DNA of 64,000 nucleotides from an uncultured Acidobacteriota bacterium. Its GTDB lineage: Bacteria > Acidobacteriota > Terriglobia > Bryobacterales > Bryobacteraceae. Location: the NCBI GenBank assembly GCA_902826605.1, contig CADEFM010000005.1:286298-350297 (forward strand). Reading direction: 5' to 3'. Position numbers and translations under genes: made by a program. The notes under the pieces are model-generated. The model had not been told where the DNA came from. It made no database searches and worked only from the letters and a program-made list of their open reading frames with translations. Shown piece after piece: positions 1 through 8,791 of the stretch; the stretch's first letter is position 1; every line of letters starts with the position of its first letter.

Positions 1-741
1 TTCCCCTTGTACTTCGAGTTCGTCACGCGCTCCTGGTTGCCAGTCCAGTCGCATACCCACACGGCTCGTATTCCACACGCCCAGGGGTGGTTGGGGCTGG
101 CGCGCTCTCCCTTGTCCGTTCACTTCATGATGAATCCACGTGCGCCACGCGGCTGTCGGGCCGAGCTTGCCTCCATAGCGCAGGCTGGCTCTGGCAGGAT
201 CCATACCCCCTCCGGAAGCGGCAAACAGCACGCCTTGAGTTGTCTTAACCTGCTTGCTGACCACGTTGATTACGCCGTTGACGGCGTTCGCGCCCCATAC
301 GCTGCCGGCAGGTCCCCGGATTACTTCGATCCGCTCGATGTCCTCCAGCATGATCATCTGCTGGTTCCAAAGTACCCCGGACATAATGGGGTTGTAGATG
401 GTCCGCCCATCGAGCATCACCAACAGTTTGTTGCTGCTGAGGTTGTTGAACCCGCGCATGCCAATCGCCCACTGCGAGCCGTTGACCCGGGCTACGTGAA
501 TCCCCGGGGCTAGTCGCAGCGCCTCCGGGAAGCTGGTGGCTCCGCTGCGCCGGATGTCGTCCTGGGTGATTACGTGTACGGCCGCCGGCGCGCGCAAGAG
601 CCTCCCCCGATTCTTGGTCACGGATACCACTTCCACATTAAATAGCTCAGCGAGACTCAGGGAGGTCAGATCCTTTTCCTGAGCCATTAGTTTCAGAGGT
701 AAGATCAGCAGCATCAGGGAAAAGACCCCATGGAGTGACAT
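1..741 (-). CDS. TonB-dependent outer-membrane receptor, N-terminal part (runs off window)
   Basis: The minus strand is open from an ATG at 741 down to base 1, giving 247 codons with no stop, so the gene continues beyond the left edge. Residues 1-20 form a signal peptide ending near LMAQEKD. A short lead (SLAELFNVEVVSVTK) then precedes a classic plug domain at about residues 45-165, with VITQDDIRRSGA, EALRLAPGIHV, MRGFNNLSSNKLLVMLDGR and IEVIRGPAGSVWGANAVNGV. After this the chain enters the barrel. Known role of the family: energised uptake of large nutrients or metal chelates across the outer membrane. The substrate cannot be told because the barrel is missing. No TonB or ExbBD gene lies nearby. 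The family call is firm; it is placed in the subgroup of plain plug receptors without the N-terminal carboxypeptidase-like domain that many acidobacterial SusC-like receptors carry. Confidence 0.92.
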   Translation of the reverse strand, partial: MSLHGVFSLMLLILPLKLMAQEKDLTSLSLAELFNVEVVSVTKNRGRLLRAPAAVHVITQDDIRRSGATSFPEALRLAPGIHVARVNGSQWAIGMRGFNNLSSNKLLVMLDGRTIYNPIMSGVLWNQQMIMLEDIERIEVIRGPAGSVWGANAVNGVINVVSKQVKTTQGVLFAASGGGMDPARASLRYGGKLGPTAAWRTWIHHEVNGQGRARQPQPPLGVWNTSRVGMRLDWQPGARDELEVQGE

Positions 742-830
742 AGTGGCCTTATCGGCAATGTTGGAGATAACTTAGGCGGGTCTTTTCTGGAAAGCCAGGA
801 CTACATGCGGCGCAGGGCAACCGCTGCCGT

Positions 831-1592
831 TCAAAACAGCTCGTCGAGCAACCGAAATCGCCGCAACAATTCCTCATCCGCGGAGTGAGCCGGGAGATGT
901 TCGCGCAACAATCGTTCGCCATCAGGACCGAAGCGATCGCCGATGCTGCGGAGCGCCAAGGCCCAATCTTGAGCGGGGTGCGTGAGGCCTGCCCGAGCCA
1001 GATCGACGATGCCGGTTAATCTCCCGTCCAGCGTGAGGAAGTTCTCTAAGCATGCATCTCCGTGGGTAAAGCAGGCGACATCCGGCAATGGTGGCAGCGA
1101 CTGCAACTCCCCGAGTATGCCGGTTGCGGAACGCCCGAGGTTGGTTTCATCAAAGTCGCTTTCATCCACCAATCCGGCGCGAACGCGATGCTCCGCCTGG
1201 TTCAGGCGCAAGGCCCAGGTAGCCATGAATGGACATCCTTCAATCGGCGTCGCATGAACCAGCCGCAGAGCTTCCGCTAGAACCTGCGCGGCGCATTCCA
1301 TGGTTGTGCTGGTCAGGTTGACGCCAGGGAGCATGGACATCGTCAGCAGGCCAGTCTCTTGTGCGAGGACCTTGGCCACCGGCAAGCGTCCGGTACACCA
1401 CCGCAATACAGCCGCTTCGAGTTCGGTGTCTGCCGTGGAGCCGGCCTTCTCAATCCACTCCAAGCCATCTTCGCTCTGAACGCGAATGACACTTCCACCG
1501 GACTTTCCGAAGAGAATTGGCGTTCTGGTTGCTCCCGGCGTCATAGAACTATCATCGCCGCGATTGTGGCCACGCACCCACGTGCGCAACAC
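831..1592 (-). CDS. APH(3')-like aminoglycoside/small-molecule phosphotransferase
   Basis: 253 residues from a GTG at 1592; an in-frame ATG at 1544 gives 237 residues and leaves more room for a promoter, because the divergent MFS gene starts only 11 bases from the GTG. The kinase signature THGDACLEN (catalytic loop HGDxxxxN) and the following GIVDLARAGL (metal-binding DLxRxG) are intact, and the C-terminal helix with HPAQDWALALR matches the APH(3') fold. Family role: ATP-dependent phosphorylation of aminoglycoside hydroxyls; many environmental homologues act on unknown substrates. The N-lobe is shorter than in clinical APH(3') enzymes. Divergent pairing with an EntS-like exporter could be a resistance pair, which is inference. 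The fold is certain; the substrate is not. Confidence 0.82.
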   Translation of the reverse strand: MLRTWVRGHNRGDDSSMTPGATRTPILFGKSGGSVIRVQSEDGLEWIEKAGSTADTELEAAVLRWCTGRLPVAKVLAQETGLLTMSMLPGVNLTSTTMECAAQVLAEALRLVHATPIEGCPFMATWALRLNQAEHRVRAGLVDESDFDETNLGRSATGILGELQSLPPLPDVACFTHGDACLENFLTLDGRLTGIVDLARAGLTHPAQDWALALRSIGDRFGPDGERLLREHLPAHSADEELLRRFRLLDELF

Positions 1593-1603
1593 TGAAATCT
1601 TAC

Positions 1604-2848
1604 GTGGCCGCTTACGCTTCGCTGCACTCCCGCAACTTCCGCTTCCTGCTCGCCTCCGGTGTGTTATCCGTCATTGCCCAGCAGATGCTCGCGACGGTGG
1701 TGGGGTGGGATCTCTACCAGGCGACGCGATCGGCCGTGGTCCTGGGCAATGTGGGACTCGTCCAGATCATACCGCCCATTCTATTCACGTTCATCGCGGG
1801 ATATCTCGCAGATCATTACGACCGGCGGCGCACTGCCATGCTGACGCAGATTGTGATCGCAATCGTAGGGTTGGCCTTGGCGGCTGCGGGCGGATCACGC
1901 GGTGTCACGTTGATCTACTTCTGTTTGTTCTTAGCGGCGACCGCGCGGGCGTTCCAGTGGCCTGCAGCGTCGGCCCTGCTGCCGCAAGTGGTGCCGATGG
2001 AGCACTTGACCAGCGCCATCGGCTGGCAAGGCACCGGGCGTGAGATGGCCACGGTGGGCGGACCTGCGCTCGCGGGCGCTCTCATCGCGTGGAAAGGAAG
2101 CGAGACGGTGTACTTGATGCAGGCCGCGTTCGCCGGCGTCTCGGCACTATGCTATGCGGCCATGCGCGTGGCGCGGGAGCCCACGGAGCCGCGGCCCGCG
2201 ATGAGTTGGAAAGGCGTGGCCGAGGGTGTGCGCTTCGTATTTCGCGAAAAGGTCATCCTCGCGGCCATCAGTCTGGATCTGCTTGCGGTGTTTTTCGGCG
2301 GCGCGGTGACCATCTTACCGATTTATGCGCAGGACATTCTGCACGTCGGGGCGACTGGCCTAGGCTGGCTGCGCGCCGCCCCGGCATTCGGTGCGGCTCT
2401 GATGGCCCTGTACCTGGCGCATCGCGGCCACATTCGCAATGCCGGAGTGGTGCTGCTGTTTTCGGTAGCAGGGTTCGGCGTGGCGATGATTGGTTTTGCG
2501 GTGGCCACTACGGTATGGGTGTCCTTCGCCATGCTCTTCTTGACGGGCGTGTTCGATTGCGTGAGCGTGGTGCTGCGAATTTCCCTTGTGCAAACGCGAA
2601 CGCCCGATGCCTTACGCGGGCGCGTGGCGGCGGTCAACGGACTGTTTATCGCCTGCTCTAATCAATGGGGCGCTGTTGAGTCTGGGGTAGCCGCGGCACT
2701 GTTTGGCACGGTGCCCTCGGTCGTCTTCGGCGGTGCGGCGACCATCGTGGTGGTCGCCGCTATCGCCGTCATGTCCGGCAGCCTGCGGCGATGGACCAAC
2801 CGGCCAGTAGCGGAAGCCGCCGCGGAACTTCACAGCACGAAGCGATAG
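1604..2848 (+). CDS. MFS transporter, EntS/enterobactin-exporter-like
   Basis: 414 residues from a GTG at 1604. The start fits the family because HSRNFRFLLASG is the usual cytoplasmic lead into helix 1. Twelve hydrophobic segments are visible. The loop between helices 2 and 3 carries the MFS motif A-like GYLADHYDRRR, and ATARAFQWPAASALLPQVV with AIGWQGTGREMATVGGPALAG is typical of the MFS_3 (EntS) branch. Role: inner-membrane proton-coupled export of a small molecule. It starts 11 bases from the oppositely oriented APH-like kinase, so the two must share or overlap promoters. Its 3' end overlaps the convergent unknown gene by 80 bases in the sequence as given; if that gene's C-terminal frameshift is real the overlap shrinks to about 19 bases. 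Confidence 0.88.
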   Translation: MAAYASLHSRNFRFLLASGVLSVIAQQMLATVVGWDLYQATRSAVVLGNVGLVQIIPPILFTFIAGYLADHYDRRRTAMLTQIVIAIVGLALAAAGGSRGVTLIYFCLFLAATARAFQWPAASALLPQVVPMEHLTSAIGWQGTGREMATVGGPALAGALIAWKGSETVYLMQAAFAGVSALCYAAMRVAREPTEPRPAMSWKGVAEGVRFVFREKVILAAISLDLLAVFFGGAVTILPIYAQDILHVGATGLGWLRAAPAFGAALMALYLAHRGHIRNAGVVLLFSVAGFGVAMIGFAVATTVWVSFAMLFLTGVFDCVSVVLRISLVQTRTPDALRGRVAAVNGLFIACSNQWGAVESGVAAALFGTVPSVVFGGAATIVVVAAIAVMSGSLRRWTNRPVAEAAAELHSTKR

Positions 2849-3734
2849 CCGGGATCGATCTCCTGGAACCCACGAGAATCTCGTGAATGTCGTAAGGATG
2901 AGTGGATCCGCCGATATTACGCAGCACTTGAAAGATGTGGCCAAATCCCTGCGCATCGTCGATGTCCAGGTCCACCATCCACTCGTTGTTACCGCGATTC
3001 ACCGAAAATGTCAGTTGCAGGTTGCCGTAGCGGTCGTAAGTCTTGAAACTTCCGGCCGGCTCGAACGGGGGCACTGGTTTGTGCAGCGCGCCCGAAACTT
3101 CGTGAAATAATCCGCTGCTGATGGCGTTCTTGGTTTCACTCCGAAGAGCAGGATCAATCTTCGCATAGAACCGGTCCCCACGAATTTCGCGCAGCTCAGT
3201 GATATACGAAAACACCGTGCGATTGTTGTTTAAGCGCGTTCTTTCGGCCTTCGCGGCCATGTTGAGCAATCCCGCACGCCGCGTGTTGTCGAGTGCGCCG
3301 TACAACGCCTGCCCCGTTTTATCCACGAATCCAAGTACTTTCGCGCTGATCTCCAACAGAGTCTTGACGCTGCTGAGTTGCGTCAGCGGCGGAAAACGGA
3401 CGGCCACCACACGGTCTTTGTTTACCGGCAGAGTGTAGGTCTTGCGCGCCGGCCTGCCGCTCGGGATATTCACGAACTGGCTTACGGTCTGGTAGGAAAG
3501 CGCATCGATCTCGATACGGTATGTGCCCTGCGGCGCGCGCTGGAGGCCAGTGACAACGATACGCTTCGAGCCGTCCACGTCACGCACCACCCGGTCATCC
3601 GACAACGTCAGATGACGCAGGAAAATGTCGACCTTTTGCTGGATCGGCTTTCCATAAACATCGGTGAGGGCTAATTCGAGTTTTCCGTCCGGCACGCCAC
3701 GGCCCTCGATGTGACTATGCGGCGCACTCGCCAC
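2769..3734 (-). CDS. Conserved unknown protein, probable frameshift near the C-terminus
   Basis: 321 residues as read. I do not recognise the family. The first 110 residues look like a small beta-sandwich (KLELALTDVYGKPIQQKVDIFL, YRIEIDALSYQTVSQFVNIPSG), followed by a helical stretch and a C-terminal part ending ..DAQGFGHIFQVLRNIGGSTHPYDIHEILVG. There is no signal peptide or membrane segment. It starts inside the last 20 bases of the upstream reductase, so the two are probably co-transcribed; a GTG at 3695 is a later alternative start. Past EILVG the reading frame turns arginine-rich and runs 80 bases into the MFS gene. One extra base in the run of G near 2869-2871 would instead give FQEIDPGYRFVL and a stop at 2830-2832, a more natural end. 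A sequencing indel or recent mutation is likely. Confidence 0.7.
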   Translation of the reverse strand: MASAPHSHIEGRGVPDGKLELALTDVYGKPIQQKVDIFLRHLTLSDDRVVRDVDGSKRIVVTGLQRAPQGTYRIEIDALSYQTVSQFVNIPSGRPARKTYTLPVNKDRVVAVRFPPLTQLSSVKTLLEISAKVLGFVDKTGQALYGALDNTRRAGLLNMAAKAERTRLNNNRTVFSYITELREIRGDRFYAKIDPALRSETKNAISSGLFHEVSGALHKPVPPFEPAGSFKTYDRYGNLQLTFSVNRGNNEWMVDLDIDDAQGFGHIFQVLRNIGGSTHPYDIHEILVGSRRSIPAIASCCEVPRRLPLLAGWSIAAGCRT

Positions 3735-5481
3735 GGCCTAGTTTCAGGCTGTACTCGATGTCGTCGCCCCAGTCGCGGAACATCTCCGGAACGTCCATCG
3801 GAGGCTTGGTGAGGTCGGCAGTGAGCGCCCGGAAAGTCTCGATCTTGGCGCGCAGAACGTACTCGCGAAAAGTCTCGCCGCCCTCGCGGTTCTTCTGGAA
3901 GTGATCGATCACGCGCTCCACCGCGACCGGCGCAAGGCGCGCGGGCAGACTCTGCACGGCCAGGCCGAACTCGGTCATCGTGCCGCCCAGCAGCATTTGA
4001 TAGTACGGGACTTCGTGTTTGACGCCATCCGGGCCGTCGATCTTGCGCGCGTTACCATAGAAGCCGATGTCGGCAATCCAGTGCTGGCCGCATGAATTCG
4101 GACAGCCGCTGATGTTAATGCGCATCTTGCGGACTTGGGGATCGTCGTAACCTTCAACCACGCTCACCAGGGCCGCGCCCAACCCCATTGATTTTGTCAG
4201 AGCCAGATTGCAGCTATACGCTCCGGGGCATGTGATGGGATCGCTGATTTCATCCACCGCTCCGCCATTCAGTTCCAGCTTGCCCAGCGCGCCATAGACG
4301 CGTTTCAAAGCTCCCTGCGGCACCCATGCCAGGACGACGTTTTGCGTCATCGTGAACCGGAGGTTGCCGTCGCCGGCCTGATCGGCCAAGTCGGCCAAGC
4401 CGCGCATCTGATCACCCGTTAGATTGCCTTGCGGAACTTTCACATTGACGATGGAATACCCGGACTGCTTCTGCGCCCTGATATTCGTCTGCTTCCAATG
4501 CAGGTACGCGGGTGAACCAGGTTCGTATAGCGGCAGCAGGTCGCCGGAGCCGAGGGGTGCGGGTTGTGAACGGAAGCCTCCGAAATTCTCGGGTACTTCA
4601 GACGGCATCGGAATGCCGCCGTCACGAAGAATGTCCTGATAGTTTTCTTCGATGGTGTCGCGCAGCCATTCGAAGCCGCGCTCCCGCAGTACGAATTTCA
4701 AACGTGCCTTATTTCTATTCTTGCGATTGCCGTGCCCGTTAAACACGCGGATCACGGCTTCAATTCGGCGCACCAGATCGTCCACGGGAACGAAATCATG
4801 CAGAATGCGCGATTCGGTGGGCAGAGGCCCAAGTCCGCCCGCCACGGTCATGCGAAATCCACGTTGGCCGTCGCGAATCACCGGACGCAGACCAACGTCG
4901 TTGATGCGCGTAGCGATGCAGTCTTCCGGGCAGCCGCAAAAGGCGATCTTGAATTTGCGCGGCAGGTTATCGGTGAGTTCCTTGTGGAGAAACGCAAACG
5001 CCACGCGGCGTGAATATGGCTGCACGTCGAACAGTTCTTCGGGAAGCAAGCCCGCATAAGCGCAGGCTGTCACGTTACGCACGGTGTTATAGCAAGCCTC
5101 GCGCGTGGTCAAGCGGATGTCCGCCAGCGTGTGCAGTAAATCCGCGACGCGGCCCAGCGGCACAAAGTGATACTGGATGTTTTGCCGGGTAGTCAGGTGT
5201 CCCTTGCCGCCCGCGAATTCGTCCGCCACACGAGCCATCTGGCGCATTTGATCCGAGGTGAGTAACCCGCCCGGCACCTTGGTCCGGATCATGTGCACGC
5301 CTTCCTGGCGCTGCCCATAGACTCCACGGCGCAGACGGTGCGGACGCAATTCGTCGTCGGTCAGCTTGCCCGCAAGCCGGTCGGCGGCCTGGCGGCGGAA
5401 CAATTCGATGTCCTCACGGACGGTCTTATCGTAGTCCGCTTCCAGCAATTGCTGCTCGGTCAAAATATCGGCGATGGCCAT
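3715..5481 (-). CDS. Ferredoxin-type nitrite/sulfite reductase (sirohaem, 4Fe-4S)
   Basis: 588 residues, the usual length of monomeric sirohaem reductases. The protein shows the internal two-fold repeat of the family: an N-terminal NIR_SIR half-domain (residues about 60-130, with KVPGGLLTSDQMRQM), a first 4Fe-4S/sirohaem domain, a second half-domain (KVPQGNLTGDQMRGL), and the C-terminal cluster site CPGAYSC followed by SGCPNSCGQHW, the Cx5C..Cx3C pattern that holds the cluster and sirohaem. Family role: six-electron reduction of nitrite to ammonia or sulfite to sulfide in assimilation, probably with ferredoxin as donor. Motif reading alone does not decide between nitrite and sulfite; no cys or nas genes lie beside it. 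On the minus strand a -10-like TATGAT (5510-5505) and a purine-rich GGAAAGAG precede the ATG. Confidence 0.9.
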   Translation of the reverse strand: MAIADILTEQQLLEADYDKTVREDIELFRRQAADRLAGKLTDDELRPHRLRRGVYGQRQEGVHMIRTKVPGGLLTSDQMRQMARVADEFAGGKGHLTTRQNIQYHFVPLGRVADLLHTLADIRLTTREACYNTVRNVTACAYAGLLPEELFDVQPYSRRVAFAFLHKELTDNLPRKFKIAFCGCPEDCIATRINDVGLRPVIRDGQRGFRMTVAGGLGPLPTESRILHDFVPVDDLVRRIEAVIRVFNGHGNRKNRNKARLKFVLRERGFEWLRDTIEENYQDILRDGGIPMPSEVPENFGGFRSQPAPLGSGDLLPLYEPGSPAYLHWKQTNIRAQKQSGYSIVNVKVPQGNLTGDQMRGLADLADQAGDGNLRFTMTQNVVLAWVPQGALKRVYGALGKLELNGGAVDEISDPITCPGAYSCNLALTKSMGLGAALVSVVEGYDDPQVRKMRINISGCPNSCGQHWIADIGFYGNARKIDGPDGVKHEVPYYQMLLGGTMTEFGLAVQSLPARLAPVAVERVIDHFQKNREGGETFREYVLRAKIETFRALTADLTKPPMDVPEMFRDWGDDIEYSLKLGRGECAA

Positions 5482-5514
5482 AGTACTCTTTCCCTATCGA
5501 GAATATCATACTTA

Positions 5515-6912
5515 CTAGGGAACTGCAATCGACAGAACATCTTGCGTGCCATGAACCATCGGTCGACCGAGCTCGGAAGCTTGACATGAAGGAATTGGAC
5601 GACCGGCATAATAATTCAGTCCGTATTGCCACGTCCGGCGAATTTCGCCTAAGCACGCCCGCTCTAGAATCGTTCTATTCGTCAGCCAAAAAGCACGCAC
5701 CGAGACTCCACGGTCCAGCGCGGGGAAGGCCGTGTTCTTTATATACAGGATTCCCAGCCCGGCGGCAAGGGCAACCGTGAGCACGGCGCACTGCAAACGG
5801 CCTTTCGAAGCGAGCCACCAGACAGCCGGCAAAGCCGCCAGAAACAAAAGCCCAGCCAGGGAAGGCCGCACGTCGGCGCTGCGGATGCCGGAAAGCAGCG
5901 CATCCGGCAGAATTGAGGCCACTACCGGCAGTCCGATCAATAGAAGGGCGCAAACCGCTAGCCACCATCTCTTCACGCGCGCCGCATCGAGCGCAGCGGC
6001 AAGCACGATGGCCAGCGCGGGCATCAATGGCAGAATATATCCGGGCAATTTATTACGGGAGGCGGAAAAGAACACCAAGCCGTATAGAACCCATGCGCCG
6101 AGCAGCCTCAAGCGGCTATCCGCGTACACGCCGGGACGCGCGAGCAAAGCCGCCAACGGAGTCCAAGGAAAAAGGGCTGCGAGCACCACGGGAAGGTAGT
6201 ACCAAAAGGGCTGAACGTGCTCCAGTGCGGGGGTGAAAAAACGGGCGACGTGTTGTTTCCAAAAGTAGTCGTTCCAGAAAGCCGCGCCATTCACGGACAG
6301 ACACCAGACATGCCAAGGTGCAGCCACCAGCAACGCGCCCGCTGCGATCGCAAGCCGCATGCCCGGCGCGACAAAAAACAGAGGCGCAAATAGGACCACG
6401 GGCACCAAGCCTTTCCCGAGAATCGCGAATCCCAATAGCCCCCCCGCCAGCCACCCGCTGCGGGCTCGCTTTTCATAGAGAGTGATCAGCATTGCGCCAG
6501 CCAGCGCCGCCGACATCCCTAAATCGGTGAGTGCCGCGAAGCTGTAAGCGATCCAGCCGGCCGAAGTAGCGAGAATCGCGGATGCGGTCAGAGCCAGCTC
6601 CGCTGAAAATTCGTCCGCCACGGAGCGATAGAAGAAAACCAGGAATGCGACGCTCAAAAGTGCGCCAGGCAATCGCGCCGCCCACTCTGCCCGGAGCCCC
6701 ACGGTATGCCCGGCAGCGATCATCCAATACAGAAGCGGAGGCTTTTCAAACCACGGCTCGCCGTCCAGGCGCGGAGTCACGATATCTCCGGATTGCGCCA
6801 TCTGGCGGCCTATGGAGGCATAGCGAGGCTCGTCGGGTCCTAGTAAACCGACTCCGCCCAGGCTGAGAGTGTAGAGAGCGAGGAGCGGCAAGACGAGCCA
6901 GGCGCGTGACAA
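5515..6912 (-). CDS. GT39/ArnT-like membrane glycosyltransferase
   Basis: 465 residues with about a dozen hydrophobic segments. The first periplasmic loop carries GPDEPRYASIGRQM (acidic DEPRY at residues 27-31) followed by PWFEKPPLLYWM, the hallmark of PMT_2/ArnT-type enzymes that transfer a sugar from a polyprenyl-phosphate donor at the outer face of the inner membrane. Possible acceptors are lipid A, another glycolipid or a protein; the sequence does not say which. The start is TTG at 6912, immediately preceded by GGAGAA and, 6 bases upstream, by TATACT, so the transcript may begin almost at the start codon. It ends 33 bases before the nitrite/sulfite reductase start on the same strand; the reductase appears to have its own promoter in or near that gap. 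Confidence 0.87.
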   Translation of the reverse strand: MSRAWLVLPLLALYTLSLGGVGLLGPDEPRYASIGRQMAQSGDIVTPRLDGEPWFEKPPLLYWMIAAGHTVGLRAEWAARLPGALLSVAFLVFFYRSVADEFSAELALTASAILATSAGWIAYSFAALTDLGMSAALAGAMLITLYEKRARSGWLAGGLLGFAILGKGLVPVVLFAPLFFVAPGMRLAIAAGALLVAAPWHVWCLSVNGAAFWNDYFWKQHVARFFTPALEHVQPFWYYLPVVLAALFPWTPLAALLARPGVYADSRLRLLGAWVLYGLVFFSASRNKLPGYILPLMPALAIVLAAALDAARVKRWWLAVCALLLIGLPVVASILPDALLSGIRSADVRPSLAGLLFLAALPAVWWLASKGRLQCAVLTVALAAGLGILYIKNTAFPALDRGVSVRAFWLTNRTILERACLGEIRRTWQYGLNYYAGRPIPSCQASELGRPMVHGTQDVLSIAVP

Positions 6913-6981
6913 TTCTCCAGTATATGCCGCGCAACGGTGACTATCGCCAGCAGCCCGGCGGGCGTGTTACAGTGTCAGATC

Positions 6982-7914
6982 ATGCGGAACCTAATCATCC
7001 TGCTGTCCATCGCAGCGGCGCCGCTCGCCGCCGCCGACTTCGAAATTAAGAACCAGACTGAATTCGACAAAATTTTCCCCAAAGACGCCAAGGTGCAGAA
7101 GATCGCCGGCGGCCAGGGATTCGTGGAAGGGCCGGTTTGGATCAACGAACGGGGTGGTGGCTATCTGGTATATAGCGACATTCCCGCCGATGAAATGAAA
7201 CGCTGGGATGCGTCGGGTGGAGTGAAATCGTTTCGCAAGCCGAGTGGGGCGGCCAATGGCAACACGCTCGACCGCGAGGGCCGCCTGGTGACCGCCGAGC
7301 ATATGGGCCGCATCTCTCGTACTGAAAAAGACGGCACCGTGAAAACCATCGTTAGCGCCTTCGAAGGCAAGAAGCTCAGCTCTCCCAACGATGTGGTGGT
7401 GAAATCCGACGGGACGATATGGTTCACCGATCCCGATTATGGTTTGGGAACGCGCGCCAAAGAGACAGCGGGCAATTGGGTTTATCGTTATAATCCTGTT
7501 GGCGCGAAATTGACGGCGGTTATTCGCACGGGGGATAAACCAAATGGCCTATGTTTCTCTCCGGATGAGCGCACGCTTTATGTCGCGGATTCCGGTGCAC
7601 CGCACCACATCCGTTCGTTTTCGGTGGGTTCGAACGGTACTCTGACAAACGAAAAGATATTCGCAGTGGTGGATAAGGGCCTCCCCGACGGTATCCGCTG
7701 CGATACCGGCGGGCGTGTGTGGTCCAGTTCAGGCGACGGCGCGCAGATTTTTTCGGCCAAGGGTGATTTGATTGCGCGAATCTTGCTGCCGGAGTCCGCG
7801 GCGAACCTCACTTTTGGCGGTGCGAATGGCCGGACTCTATACTTGACGGCGCGAACATCGCTCTATTCGGTGGAGACATTGGCGCGGAGCGCGCGCAGGT
7901 CGCCCGCCAAGTAA
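6982..7914 (+). CDS. SMP-30/gluconolactonase-family secreted beta-propeller
   Basis: 310 residues from the ATG at 6982, chosen over the GTG/ATG codons 45 bases upstream because it opens directly into a signal peptide (MRNLIILLSIAAAPLAAADF). The mature part is a six-bladed propeller with the SMP-30/LRE signatures FVEGPVW (metal-binding Glu), PSGAANGNTLDREGRL, SSPNDVVVKSDGTIWFTDPDYG, PNGLCFSPDERTLYVADSG and PDGIRCDTGGRVW, which supply the Glu, Asn and Asp ligands. Family role: metal-dependent hydrolysis of sugar lactones or esters, here in the periplasm. A second, diverged member lies at 43.2 kb. TACAGT at 6968-6973 stands 8 bases before the ATG and no Shine-Dalgarno is seen, so a leaderless transcript is possible. 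It converges with the response regulator 13 bases downstream. Confidence 0.9.
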   Translation: MRNLIILLSIAAAPLAAADFEIKNQTEFDKIFPKDAKVQKIAGGQGFVEGPVWINERGGGYLVYSDIPADEMKRWDASGGVKSFRKPSGAANGNTLDREGRLVTAEHMGRISRTEKDGTVKTIVSAFEGKKLSSPNDVVVKSDGTIWFTDPDYGLGTRAKETAGNWVYRYNPVGAKLTAVIRTGDKPNGLCFSPDERTLYVADSGAPHHIRSFSVGSNGTLTNEKIFAVVDKGLPDGIRCDTGGRVWSSSGDGAQIFSAKGDLIARILLPESAANLTFGGANGRTLYLTARTSLYSVETLARSARRSPAK

Positions 7915-7927
7915 GATAGACGCCGAC

Positions 7928-8725
7928 TTATCGAACCGGCGGTTCCGGCCCCAGGTGCAACCCTTTGTGGATCGCGTACAGCGCCAGCTCTAGGCGGTCC
8001 GATACACCAAGTTTGTCAAAGATGTTGTGCAAGTGATTCTTCACGGTTTGCTCGCTAATGAACATCTTCTCCGCCATTTCCTTGTTCTTGTAGCCCTGCG
8101 CCACTAGAGCGACGATTTCGCGCTCGCGCGCGGAAAGCGGACTGCGCTCGCGACCCTTGCCGCCATTGGCGGCGCCAAGCCCCTCGAAGCCCGTGGAGAA
8201 TTGCCGCATCACCGCGGCCGTGGTGTGAGAATCCAGCCAGATCTCGCCCGAATGCACCTTGCGGATGCTTTTCACGATCAGATCAGGGGCAGTCTGCTTC
8301 AACACAATGCCGCTGCAACCGAGTTTCATCGCCTGAACGAATTCGTTCTTGTCTTCGGAAGCCGTCAAGATAATGACGCGCACACGGTTGTTGATTTGCT
8401 GCAATGCTTGCAACGCGCCCAGGCCGTCCAGATTGGGCATACGCAGGTCCAGCAACAGGACGTCGGGATCCAGATCCCGAACCCTGTCCAGCACTTCACG
8501 GCCGTCGGAGGCTTCGCCGATGACTTCGAAATCATCCTCCAGCAACAGCAGCTTTTTGAGGCCGTCACGGACAATGGGATGGTCATCGGCGATGACGATG
8601 CGGATCGTCGCGCTCTTTTTTTCGTTGACCTCCGGGCCTTCGTTCGTTGGCGCTACCATAGTGTCCACGTGCTCCACAGTTTGTTCTCCCGTCCCGATAA
8701 TAGGGGGTTCTAGTACTTCCCGCAA
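7928..8725 (-). CDS. NarL/FixJ-family two-component response regulator
   Basis: 265 residues from a TTG at 8725. Receiver domain: acidic pair D47/D48 in IADDHP, phospho-acceptor D93 in LLLDLRMPN, T121 in ILTAS and K143 in GIVLKQT are all present. The C-terminal LuxR-type helix-turn-helix reads SAREREIVALVAQGYKNKEMAEKMFISEQTVKNHLHNIFDKLGV. The 40 residues before the receiver are low-complexity and probably not conserved; an ATG at 8659 (residue 23) or a start nearer the receiver is quite possible. No histidine kinase lies next to it, so its signal is unknown. It is divergent from the tandem hydrolase gene across a 170-base gap holding a palindrome and a long inverted repeat, which could be its own binding sites. 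Confidence 0.93.
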   Translation of the reverse strand: MREVLEPPIIGTGEQTVEHVDTMVAPTNEGPEVNEKKSATIRIVIADDHPIVRDGLKKLLLLEDDFEVIGEASDGREVLDRVRDLDPDVLLLDLRMPNLDGLGALQALQQINNRVRVIILTASEDKNEFVQAMKLGCSGIVLKQTAPDLIVKSIRKVHSGEIWLDSHTTAAVMRQFSTGFEGLGAANGGKGRERSPLSAREREIVALVAQGYKNKEMAEKMFISEQTVKNHLHNIFDKLGVSDRLELALYAIHKGLHLGPEPPVR

Positions 8726-8773
8726 TTAAGGGAGCCATGAAGATTGACGCCGTGTTTTTGCGTATTTCCCAGG

Positions 8774-8786
8774 TAAGGTTACCTTA
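8774..8786. promoter_or_regulatory. Perfect 13-base palindrome in divergent intergenic region
   Basis: TAAGGT-T-ACCTTA is a perfect dyad between the response regulator start and the tandem hydrolase start. Its size suits a dimeric regulator, but no bound protein can be named. Confidence 0.35.
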
Positions 8787-8791
8787 GAACA

